DNA of 64,000 bases from Xanthostigma xanthostigma (GCA_963575645.1 OY754464.1:7192001-7256000), one strand, 5' to 3'. Counted from the first letter of the stretch, positions 54,220 through 63,140 are shown. The notes: generated from the sequence alone by a model not told the origin. Numbers and translations: made by a program.

Positions 54220-54965
54220 ATGTTTGGCTGTCTGTCTGTGTGTTCGCTTAAAACACGAGAACTACTTAACGGATTTGAATGCGATTTTTATCATTCGATA
54301 GTTTATTTCTTGGGGAAGGCTTAAGGCTATAATTACCGCCCCGAATTCGTCCGGATGCAAATCGAACGATTTAAGACCGCTGCACACGAGGCTATAAATG
54401 CTGCTAGAAACGCTGCTAGGAGTTCTGCTAGCCGGTAGGCTGGGTACGAAGCTAGAAATGCGCGCTGGCCTGCTAGCTCACAAGATAGGTTTTAAAATTA
54501 GAACAAAGGCTATTTTCCCTGCGAGATTTGCTGCTAGGTATGAGCAAGAACCAATTAGGAAGCAGTATCTTGTCACGTGGGCACTTGAACAAACACCCAC
54601 AAATCAACATGGTGTCGCATTCTGTCTAGAGTCAGACAACAGGCACGTTTTGCTCTGTGTTTATATTCAAACTGTCACTGCGCGCGCACCAGATCTATCC
54701 ACAAATCAAGCTTGAAAAACAGTCTCGTGTGAAGCGAGAACTTAACAGCAATCAAGAAAACCAGCGCTAGAAAACTAGTAGGTAAATCTAGCAAGGAATC
54801 TAGCAGCGTTTCTAGCCTCGTGTGCAGCGGCCTTTAGAATAGACCTTCAGGACGGACATAGGCTATATATAACCGCGTTAAAATAAAAACGCTTTTTGCG
54901 GGGACCAATTTTGCAACGTAAGTTCACGAAATCTTTAAATTCGGGCGAAGCAGGACTCATAGTAT
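54220..54965 (+). mobile_element. Helitron D-like sequence interrupted by a Harbinger-like element
   Basis: The right part (54836-54960) matches family D: AATAGACCTTCAGGACGGAC, ATAGGCTATATATAACCGCG. The left part (54220-54370) has the AACTACTTAACGGATTTGAA type of sequence seen in such elements. The interruption lies at a TTTAGAAT site whose unoccupied form, ATTTAGAATGGACC, exists at 62005-62018. Confidence 0.6.
54374..54833. mobile_element. Harbinger-like MITE (GCACACGAGGCTAT ends), copy 2
   Basis: Ends AGACCGCTGCACACGAGGCT and, inverted, AGGCCGCTGCACACGAGGCT, between TTA repeats (54371-54373, 54834-54836). The interior iterates GCTGCTAG words and shares its body with 15389-15820. Lies within a P450 intron. 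Confidence 0.85.
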
Positions 54966-55034
54966 ATTTATATACCTAAATCCTAAATACCTATAGAGAA
55001 ATAGTGTTTATTGTAAAATAACTTTAATATTCAC

Positions 55035-55113
55035 CCCTTTTGGAACTTTATATCCACCGATTATTGCTTCTGAAGTTAAACTTCTTCCATTTCCCAAAAT
55101 GACTGGATACATT
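55035..55113 (-). CDS. Cyp49a1: CYP49A1-like P450, exon after the K-helix
   Basis: A 79-bp exon. After acceptor TTTCTTTCCAG its first base completes the Arg of the ExxR motif. It then reads MYPVILGNGRSLTSEAIIGG and YKVPKG to donor GTGAAT. It supplies the region after the K-helix; NGRSL and the -GYKVPKG-THV- junction are typical of insect mitochondrial P450s. Phases agree with both neighbouring exons. Too short to appear as a free-standing ORF. Confidence 0.87.
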
Positions 55114-55261
55114 CTGGAAAGAAATTGTTTACTGTGAAAAATTTGACGCATGTAAATGTTTATCTATTTTGAAATAGAAAAGATTTTATGGTCATGGAGG
55201 ATAAGATTCAAATTCCCTCGAAAACAAGAAATAGTTTAGAAATAAAATGAAAAATCTCTTC

Positions 55262-55375
55262 CTTTGGCAAGATTTAATATAAAAATAAACTTAATTCTTG
55301 GCTACATGTACACGTTTCGACATAATTAATGCCATCATCAGGCCATCAGAAAATTATAATATAAGAAAATCATCT
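55262..55375 (+). repeat. Half foldback with ACGTTTCG...CATCATCAG box
   Basis: CTTGGCTACATGTACACGTT, TCGACATAATTAATGCC and ATCATCAGGCCATCAG. One arm only. Same box layout as the foldbacks at 9939, 12647 and 28080. Confidence 0.55.
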
Positions 55376-55388
55376 GTAAAAAAGTTTT

Positions 55389-55861
55389 AGTTATTGGCGT
55401 AACTAGTAGTCTAAGTCATTCATCGCGCTGACAGGTCATGACTTAGCCTACAAGTTGCGCCTATAATTTTATTCAACAATTGCGCGTTATTCATGTTTTA
55501 ATTATAATGAGATGTTGTAAATATCTATTTATTTCTTTATAAAAAACTGTCAATACTAACAGCACCAAACAGCACGATTCAATGTTTTGGTTTGAGGTTA
55601 GCCGGTTATGAATAAACTCCATGTCGAAAACATTCGGCCTCTCAATTTTAGCCTCAATGGGTAACAACGGAGTTGTTGTTACCTACTATTTCGTTACGAC
55701 TCAGAAAATAGTTACGTTTATTTTCATTACTCCACAATGGCCGAGCTAGTAGGAATCTTCATTGAGTTATGACAAGTAATTGTCACCAGTCGGTAAATGG
55801 CTATTTAGGGTTCGGTTTTTAGGCATGATAAAACATGAATAACGCGCATGAGTTGAATAAA
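55389..55861 (-). repeat. Repeat E, copy 2
   Basis: Inverted, near-identical copy of 35763-36240, including TTATTCAACAATTGCGCGTT and AACGCGCATGAGTTGAATAA at the two inner ends. Lies in a P450 intron. Confidence 0.78.
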
Positions 55862-56295
55862 CAAATATATAAGATAATGTAACTACGTAATATAGTAAAA
55901 GTAAAATATTATATATTTGAAAAATAGATTACCTTGGTCAGGATAACTAAATTTGAATCATGTTAGAGAGATTTTAATTGTCATATTTATAAAATTAGAA
56001 TGAAAGTAAGATTCAGAGAAACCAAATTGCAAAAATTGAAAACCATTTTTGATGTTGTATGTATGGCAGTCATTTTGAGAAAACAACCCACCCTTAGTAT
56101 TTATTAGACAAAGGAAATGTAATAGGCGAAAATTAAATAACTGAATAAAAAGTTAGGTGGATAAGTCGGTAAAAAGGAATTTAAAGACACAGGTTTCTGT
56201 TGTATCAACAACAGAATTCAAACAATGTGCAAGAAGTGAAGGAGTTAATCTATCATTAAGAAATAGGAAATAGTTTACTAATGCAAGTCGCTTAC
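55862..56295. other. P450 intron, nothing specific
   Basis: Non-coding AT-rich sequence between repeat E and the K-helix exon. Confidence 0.45.
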
Positions 56296-56465
56296 CTTAA
56301 TGTCTCTTTTATACATGCTTTTAGATAAGGTAGCCGGTCCAAAGTTTCAACGGTAACCGGTGCTTCCATCGTCGGTAAAGCTTCCTGAAGCTCGATGAAT
56401 AATTTGTCTTGTTTTTCTTTGTTTTGTGACAGCTGGTATACTGTTGATGCCATTGCCACAGACGT
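56296..56465 (-). CDS. Cyp49a1: CYP49A1-like P450, K-helix exon
   Basis: A 170-bp exon between acceptor TTATTCAG and donor GTAAGC. It reads TSVAMASTVYQLSQNKEKQD, KLFIELQEALPTMEAPVTVE and TLDRLPYLKACIKETLR, the last Arg split across the intron. ETLR is the ExxR motif of the K-helix, part of the salt-bridge triad that all P450s need, and LPYLKACIKE is the usual lead-in. The start continues the I-helix from the upstream exon (GVDT|TS). Confidence 0.9.
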
Positions 56466-56653
56466 CTGAATAAGTAAATATTAGATAATTATCGAACAAA
56501 AAAATCAAAATGCCTTCTTAAAACAGTTGTAGTCGAACTGTTGAAGTTCTAAAATCTAAATTGTTGTTTTATTTGTTTATATTTATGCAATAATGTAATA
56601 ATGTTTTCAAGTGTATTATTTTAGAGATAAAAATGTAGTAGTAGTTAACTTAC
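56466..56653. other. P450 intron between I-helix and K-helix exons
   Basis: Short intron with good borders: donor GTAAGT on the exon at 56654-56825 and acceptor TTATTCAG. No mobile element seen. Confidence 0.8.
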
Positions 56654-56825
56654 GGTGTCGACTCCAACCAGCAATAAGTCCAACGCTAAAATTGCAGCTA
56701 TTTTTGGGTCACCAGTTTTTTCAAGTATTCTTTCAACAATAGATATGTGTTCTTCACCTCTGTTGACACTCTTTGGTTGTTCATTCAGTCTTTTCATAGC
56801 TTCTGTTATTCGATTCATGCATAGC
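56654..56825 (-). CDS. Cyp49a1: CYP49A1-like P450, I-helix exon
   Basis: A 172-bp exon after acceptor TTTTCTTCAAG, entering in phase 2. It reads LCMNRITEAMKRLNEQPKSV, NRGEEHISIVERILEKTGDP and KIAAILALDLLLVGVDT to donor GTAAGT. DLLLVGVDT|TS is the I-helix oxygen-activation region (GxDTT). The preceding exon, which should carry the C-helix WxxxR, was not found up to the window end, so the 5' part of the gene lies farther on or was missed. The gene runs opposite to G-alpha-o. Confidence 0.88.
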
Positions 56826-56831
56826 CTTGAA

Positions 56832-57172
56832 GAAAATAATTTATTTAAAGTTGGTAATTCCCAAAGTTATGTGGACCTAGTATCAATACACATTTTTGAA
56901 GAATAAAATGGAAATTCGGTCGGTATTTTCAACACAGCAAAATTAAAAAATAGTGATTAGGATCATGTGAATTTGCTTTTCTCTGTCATTTCAGTGCAAG
57001 AGGTAAATGCATAAATATATTAATATTATGAATCATGGAGTGTTTATCACGGGATGATGCTATTTGGATTAATCAACAGCAGATAACTAGATAAATATAG
57101 ATGTTGTTGGTTTTGAACTTGACATCGCGAGTGAGGGAACTTCGCATGAAATGCAACTGGTGTAATGTACTA
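56832..57172. other. P450 intron or 5' flank, nothing specific
   Basis: AT-rich. A tract on the minus strand near 56885-56940 is open but does not look like P450 and has no good splice donor. Confidence 0.4.
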
Positions 57173-57233
57173 TCTATATTATAAGCGAAATACCACTCAC
57201 TGACTGACTGACTCATCACGAGGTCTCCAAAAC

Positions 57234-58266
57234 CAGGGCCCTCGCGCCCTATAGTGCGATGCGTGCGACGCACGCGGGCGGCACATTCAAGGGGCGGCAA
57301 ATGGCCTGGTTGTGTTATGTTTTTTGTACTGTATAGAAAAAATATATAACTGATATTATATCAATTTTATTCAAGCCTGCGTAAAAACTCTTACGAGTAG
57401 TTATTTATTTTTTAATGAAATTCGAATTCGAAATATTTCGTGCGCAATTTTCGATTTGATAGTTAATTCACATCAGCGCGTAGACAGGGCGCCCCTATTG
57501 GGAGACTCCCGCGTATGTTTATATCTTGAATTTTCCTGTCGATTCCTGCAAGAGTGCGAGTGAAGTAAAGTATTTTTCAATCAACAAAATACTTTTTACG
57601 TAAGACTTGTGCACCTGAATGATATAATTGATAATATATTCTATCCTTCATGTGAGTGCAGTACGGAAAAAATTGCAGGCTAATTTCAGGGGATTCACAT
57701 TCAGTCGTAATGGTATTTATGTTTTTATTAATTGCACTGGTATTCATTTTTCCTAATTGATAAACTAATGATTATTTTGACTTAATGAATTCTCTCAGCT
57801 CAGCGGTGAACCTAAATTTGTGTCTCATTACGACAGGAGAAGAACGCCGTGAAAAATCGCACGGAGTAAACTGTTTTTGTAGAGAACAGTTTACTCCGCG
57901 GAGTGATTTTTTTAACGTGAAGAGAGAATTTTTGAAATTCACTCTGTACGAGTGAATTTTCAAAATTCACTGTTTAATGTGTTTCATTTTAATTGAATAT
58001 AGGTATTTCAGAATCAAATTTAGCTCTATATGTTTCAATGATTGTGTTTCGTTTGAATTATTTTACATAACAATGTTTAAATATTTTTTTTACAGTTTAT
58101 TTATATTTATAAGAAATAAAGTTTCTATTAATTGCACTTACAGTATTAGTTATTTAGGATTTTTAACGTTTTTCAATTTGACATATCGTCTAGTGAGTTT
58201 ATCCCCAATAAGGGGCGTCAATTATGAACCCGCACGCGGGCGGCGTGAGGCCTTACGAGGGCCCTG
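57234..58266. mobile_element. hAT-type element in Helitron B, perfect 8-bp duplication
   Basis: Ends CAGGGCCCTCGCGCCC and, inverted, CAGGGCCCTCGTAAGGCC. TCCAAAAC duplication at 57226-57233 and 58267-58274. GCACGCGGGCGGC appears near both ends in the same orientation. Central hairpins at 57858-57900 (GGAGTAAACTGTT/AACAGTTTACTCC) and 57925-57970. No transposase. Confidence 0.9.
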
Positions 58267-58543
58267 TCCAAAACTATACGTCTGATTGACTTGGAATTTG
58301 GTATAGTTACTCCTTTCTCGACGTAGAAACCCACTAAGGACGGATTTTATTCTAATCCTATCCAAAACATTTTTTTCACCTACCATCACATATACTAATT
58401 GGTTGTGAGATTGTTACGTGTGTGTTTATGAGAAAGAGAGAGAGAGAGAGAGGGAGAGCGAGAGAGTATATGAGATATGATGGTAGGTTAAAAATCTGTT
58501 TTGGATAGGATTAGAATAAAATCCGTTCTTAGTGGGTGTCTAC

Positions 58544-59530
58544 TAGTGATGTGCCGGATCGTTAAAAATGTATATCCGCGGATACGGATCTGAATACGGA
58601 TATTTGGTATCAAGATCCGCGGATACGGATACGGATCTTTACTTTCTTAGAGTACGCGGCGGTAAATATTGCACATCGACCTTTGGAAAGAGATTATTTG
58701 TTATGGGAAAAAGTTATTGACCTCTTTAAGATTTAACTCTCATAACAGATTGTCTCTTTCCAAAGATCGATGTGCAATATCTCATTATAAAGATAGTTTT
58801 TTAGTACCTTTGAGTTATGTACTATTGGTATGGTACTCACTACGATAAATGTTTGCAATATAAAGGTGCCAAATACGATTTTAAAAAATAAAAAATATAG
58901 TTTAAAAAAAACTAAAAAACACGCTTTATATCGGACTAAAAAGTAAAAAATAATTGTTTTAAAATAAGCTTAAAAAGCGTTGGGCGCTCGATGTACGAAA
59001 ATGTGGAACAAAGCGCCCCACGCTTTTTAAGCTTATTTTAAAACAATTATTTTTTACTTTTTAGTCCGATATAAAGCGTGTTTTTTAGTTTTTTTTAAAC
59101 TATATTTTATTTTTCACTTTTTAGTTTGAGGATCTATAAAAGAATTTATTAATCCTGGGGGTCCTAATAAGGATAATGGGAAACTGTTATCAAATTATTG
59201 CATTGTCATCGGTCCTTGATACGTATGCAAAGTTTCAAATTAATCAGACTTCGGGAAATTGGTGAAAATTATGCTCAAAGATTCCGTTACGGACATACAT
59301 ACATAGTTACTTACAACCCAAGCTAATATAAAGCGTTTAAAAAATAATCTGAATGGAATTTAACAGTTTTTCATTATTACCTAATCACCTATAGATATAT
59401 ATAAAATTTCATCTATGAATTGAAATTTAATAAGGTGAAAGATCCGCTAAAAACTAACGGATACGGATACGGATCTTTCTTCTCCCTCGGATATCCGCGG
59501 ATACGGATACGGATATCCGGCACATCACTA
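58544..59530. mobile_element. TAG-ended hAT-like element A, copy 2
   Basis: Ends TAGTGATGTGCCGGATCG and, inverted, TAGTGATGTGCCGGATATCC. Perfect GTGTCTAC duplication (58536-58543, 59531-59538). Iterated ATCCGCGGATACGGAT at both ends and the same inner palindrome as 43252-43767. Its extra length is the insertion at 58898-59338. Confidence 0.93.
58898..59338. mobile_element. Insertion with CGCCCCACGC hairpin inside hAT-like element A
   Basis: Absent from the paralogous position in 43252-43767, where TTAAAAAATAAAAAATAATC is continuous. Flanked by AAAAATA repeats. The first 220 bp form a hairpin with arms CGCTTTATATCGGACTAAAA and apex AAAAAGCG-ttGGGCGCT / AGCGCCCCACGCTTTTT. The remaining 220 bp (CCTGGGGGTCCTAATAAGGA ...) is unlike anything else here. 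Confidence 0.8.
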
Positions 59531-59623
59531 GTGTCTACGTCGAGAAAGGAGTGACTATGCCAAAGAATGGGAGCGCATCCGTGTTTCGTTACAATCGCGT
59601 GCAAAGGCACGGGTAACGGCTAG

Positions 59624-60004
59624 TAGCATTTATATATGCTGCAGTATGCATATGGGCAGGTATCAAGAGATTTATTCCTAGATATAATGGATTAATTTGA
59701 CAACAACACGACATAGAATTGCTATCTGATTTTTCAGACTTTTTTTAAATTATTTCCTGTTACGCTAAAGTCTAAACAGTACTTTATCAAAGCGCTTGTT
59801 CATAGAAAAATGTAAACCTTATAATATAATAGGTATGAGTAATATTTAAATTGTGTTTTAAAAATTTAAAAATATATTAGTCTGGGCGTATAGGTACTAA
59901 TTAAATAAAAACTGCTAAAAATTTTTTGCATAAAGGTGGTTAAACATCTCTTTTCTGTGTATTTACATTGAGCTATCGTACATCGATATTGCAAAATGTT
60001 TATA
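59624..60004. other. No recognisable feature
   Basis: Non-coding AT-rich sequence. Confidence 0.4.
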
Positions 60005-60540
60005 TCTATACTAATATATAAAGCTGATGAGTTTGTTTGTTTGTTTGAACGCGCTAGTCTCAGGAACTACTGGTTCAAATTGAAAAAATGTTTTTTGTTG
60101 GATAGCCCATTTATCAAGGAAGGCTATAGGCTATATAATATCACGCTACGACCAATAGGGGCGGATCATCAATGAAAAATGTTGCAAAATGTATTTCAAA
60201 AATAAGCTTCTGTTCAGGTGAAATGCCCTTACTAAATATACTCATATTAGCGCTGGACGGTCACAAGCTAGGATGGTTCAATCGGCAGAGCATGCGACTG
60301 TCAATATCAGGGTCGTGGGTTCGAACCCCACGTTGGGCGAATGTATAATTATTTTTTTTTTTTTTTGTTTTTTACATTGCTTTCTTTTAAGGCTTACATT
60401 TAAATTTATTTTAATTTTGTTTACGACTAAATAAAATTAATTAAATCTAATTAATAGCTCATTTGAAAACTGTTATAGGTATAACTATATAAAAATATAA
60501 TTATCCTACAGTATTTTCAATTAAATAGTTAGCATGGAGT
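60005..60540 (+). mobile_element. Helitron A composite, 5' portion with tRNA-Lys module
   Basis: Starts TCTATACTAATATATAAAGC and follows family A to about 60199. A ~65-bp linker, the tRNA-Lys module (60266-60339), a T-rich tract and the tail (CATTGCTTTCTTTTAAGGCT) follow, then AT-rich sequence found again at 23886-23945. The 3' end with hairpin and CTAG is missing here but is present in the partner copies. Confidence 0.75.
60266..60339 (+). repeat. tRNA-Lys-derived module
   Basis: GCTAGGATGGTTCAATCGGC, AGAGCATGCGACTGTCAATA, TCAGGGTCGTGGGTTCGAAC and CCCACGTTGGGCG correspond to tRNA-Lys from the D arm to the 3' end. Box A is damaged, box B is perfect, the anticodon triplet is changed and the 5' acceptor strand is lost. 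Not a functional tRNA gene. Confidence 0.85.
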
Positions 60541-61058
60541 ATCTCTCTCTTTATCAAAAGTTTTATGTCTTTATCTAAGGCGTTAGCCAATCAGAACCAA
60601 CGAGCTCTTACGGCTTAAAAAAAGACAGAAGTATATGTTTGCACCCTAATGTTTCGATTACAATAATATTGTATTTCTATGCTCGGTATATAATAAAAGT
60701 ATATTATGGTTTAATACGATTTTGTTGTGTTGAGAATCGACTGTCGCGTGAGTTATGTGTATGCACGGTTAATAACCTGTGACTTAACTTAGCGTTAACG
60801 GACCGCGATCCACACACATACACACGTCACACACGTGCCTGATGTGCTACCTAACGTTAAGTATGTGAAGGTAGTGAAAGGTTACGTAATGTTGTGCGCG
60901 GGTAAAAGTGGTCTCTCTCTTTATTACTATATACTGCGTGGTCGGCGTACACTGGACGTAACACATTTGATTTTTATTAAAGGCTTCGTTTAGTGTTTAC
61001 TCACGAGCATGTTTGTCGTGTGTTTATATAGCTGTATGTATATGTTTACTACAAGTCT
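60541..61058. other. No recognisable feature
   Basis: Non-coding; includes CACACACATACACACGTCACAC-like runs near 60812-60835. Confidence 0.4.
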
Positions 61059-61066
61059 GACGTCAC

Positions 61067-61454
61067 TAGAGTCCGACCAAAGCTTTGGCTTCGGCCACCT
61101 TCGGCGAGACCTTCGGCTTTGGTCAAAATGGGCCGAAGTTTTCAGCCGAAGCCGAAGGTTTCTAGCAAGCGCCGAAATTGAACGAACTGTTACGAATGAG
61201 CGAGAGCGCGGTGGACGTGGCGACATCTAGAGACGATTAAAATTATCTTCTATATTATATCGTCAATGTACCTAAACCTTAAATTTAAAAGTTTTAAAAT
61301 CATTTATATTATTAATTGTAGCTTGTAGCAGTTGTAACCAATTTAAACTGAATTTCTTAGGGTTTTTAAGTATTCGGCTTCGGCTTCAGCCGAAGGTTGT
61401 GGCGATAGCTGATTAATCGGCTTCGGCCAGAAATCGACCTTCGGTAGAACACTA
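61067..61454. mobile_element. TAG-ended hAT-like element C
   Basis: Left TAGAGTCCGACCAAAGC and right, inverted, TAGTGTTCTACCGAAGG. Flanks GACGTCAC/GACGTCAT (8 bp, one change). Both subterminal regions iterate CTTCGGC/GCCGAAG. ORFs on both strands are readings of this iteration. Confidence 0.8.
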
Positions 61455-61462
61455 GACGTCAT

Positions 61463-61902
61463 ACTTCATTACTTCAAACAGCATGGCGAACAGCGTTTTT
61501 TGACACGTCAAAAAATTGCAATTTTAAAATTGAAATAATGAATCATTTCGTCTTTATAGATAGATTGTAAATTATAGACGCTCAACAGGCTTATGTGTGC
61601 ATTAGAGAATTTGCACAAACTGACTGGTACGAGCTCAGTTCCTAGGAGCGCTAATTCCAAAAAAACCGTTGAAATGTAAACTACATTAGAAATTAGAAAT
61701 AGTTTATTCCAATAATAGTTTACCTTCAAGGTACAAAATAAAATAAACTTTCTTTGGAATTAACCTACCCAACTTGGCATAGCAATGTTTCCCCCGGGGG
61801 GCATCTAGTTTAATCATTTATTTTTTTATAGTGTCATAATATTAGGCATTTGAAAAGCAAAATTTGAATTTGAGATCCTTCCCTAAAATGCTTTTTCATT
61901 AA
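61463..61902. other. No recognisable feature
   Basis: Non-coding AT-rich sequence with an unremarkable minus-strand ORF at 61508-61729. Confidence 0.4.
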
Positions 61903-62113
61903 TCTAAACTAATATTATAAATGAAGAGGTCAAGTTTGTAAGTGTGGATGTAGGGGGTAATCTTCGAAACTACTCATTCGATTTCAAATTTTTTTCACCA
62001 ATATTTAGAATGGACCTTCAGGATGGACATAGGCTATATATTATCGCGTTAAATTAATAGCGCTTTTTCGTAGAGACGGCGGCAATCTATACAAATTCGG
62101 GTCGGGTCGCTAG
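61903..62113 (+). mobile_element. Helitron family D, shortest complete copy
   Basis: Begins TCTAAACTAATATTATAAAT after A and ends GTCGGGTCG-CTAG before T. No strong 3' hairpin. Contains AGGCTATATATTATCGCGTT. Gives the unoccupied site for the hAT at 30960-31272 and the TTTAGAAT site matching the Harbinger-like insertion at 54374-54833. Confidence 0.72.
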
Positions 62114-62530
62114 TTAAATATAGGTAAAGTAATCAGACGATAAAAATCTGACTTGTTGTTTGAGATCCGTTCCTGCGAGTGTGAACTGTCATCATGCATG
62201 CTCAGGAGTCGCAGCACAATACACACTCTGAGCTCATTTTATTATGATTCTGATCTTATATTATTCGCATTTCGGATAAACTATAAAGTATAATAAAAGC
62301 TTAACAATAATAATGTTTATTGTTACAATATTATATCTTTGTCAACGACGTCAATGTGGATGGTTTAAGTCACTGTAAGCTTAGTACTATTCCACTTACA
62401 GTGTGTCATGCAACATTAAATGACTCAGCAAAGATAACTCCATACGTGCAAAAATCACCAGTGCATCTGTGGCCTGTGCTGTGTGCGCTCTGTAAATGTG
62501 CGAATGCAACAGTACAGAATAGCTCAGCAC
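62114..62530. other. No recognisable gene
   Basis: The plus-strand ORF at 62320-62610 runs into an iterated region and has no recognised domain. Confidence 0.35.
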
Positions 62531-62534
62531 AGAG

Positions 62535-62640
62535 CAATAGCGCTCGGAGTGAGTCATTCACAAAAAAAGAGCGACTCGCTCCGCTCCGAGAAAGGAGTCG
62601 TTCATTATGAACGTCTCGCTCAAGAGCGACAAATCAGTAA
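62535..62640. repeat. Iterated GAGCGACTC/GAGTCGTTC region
   Basis: Several copies of GAGCGA, GAGTC and CGCTC words in both orientations within 100 bp, like the subterminal zones of the TAG-ended elements. No termini were found. Confidence 0.4.
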
Positions 62641-62843
62641 TGGAGGCTCAATGATCAGCCAGTCTGTGGCAGTGGACGACGACCACTATGTCAAAGACCC
62701 AGTGGCCTAGTGAAGTTAATTCGTGGTCTACATATGTCACATTATACTCAGCCGGTTATTTAAATACTTGCGCTTTCTTCCTGATTCGTTCTAGTCATTA
62801 TGTTAATATAACATACAGCAGTGGCGTCGCGTGAACATTTTAA

Positions 62844-63136
62844 CACTTTGACGGACACTTTTAAAATTCAGTTTTGTTACAATTTTGACACTATAGTTTT
62901 TAATTTTTTTCATATGTTTGAATTACTTTTAAAAGTTGTTATGTTGGGACAATTGTGCCTTAGTAGATATTTGTACGGTGACACAGAGCACACAGGGTAT
63001 ATATTCTACACTGGAAAATGGACTGCTACACCCGTCTGGCTATAAAACGTTCCGCAGTATACGACGGCTTCAGCCGTCGTGTCAAACTTTTAAAGTTTTG
63101 TTTATGACGGTCTAAGCCGGTTTCTCCGTCAAAGTG
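62844..63136. mobile_element. TTAA-flanked piggyBac-like MITE
   Basis: Ends CACTTTGACGGACACTTTTA and, inverted, CACTTTGACGGAGAAACC, between TTAA (62840-62843, 63137-63140). An internal hairpin ACGACGGCT-tc-AGCCGTCGT lies at 63060-63079. An ORF reading through (62821-63045) includes TEHTGYIFYTGK, faintly like a piggyBac transposase stretch; unproven. Confidence 0.8.
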
Positions 63137-63140
63137 TTAA

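Larger units (their letters stand above)
57173..59623 (+). mobile_element. Helitron family B, full length with two hAT insertions
   Basis: Starts TCTATATTATAAGCGAAATA after A. It ends with hairpin GTGC-aaag-GCAC, GGGTAACGG, CTAG (59620-59623) before T. Removing the two hAT elements and one duplication each leaves about 415 bp. Inside are an (AG)n run and a palindrome pairing TTTCTCGACGTAGA...CCCACTAAGGACGG with its mirror. A truncated relative is at 30340-30490. Confidence 0.85.

Noticed and set aside
56880-56945. Additional upstream P450 exon on the minus strand
   Set aside because: A short open tract is present, but the residues do not resemble the region preceding the I-helix, and the only donor-like site is poor.
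60266-60339. Functional tRNA-Lys gene
   Set aside because: 5' acceptor strand lost, anticodon changed, and the same sequence recurs in worn copies with a common tail.
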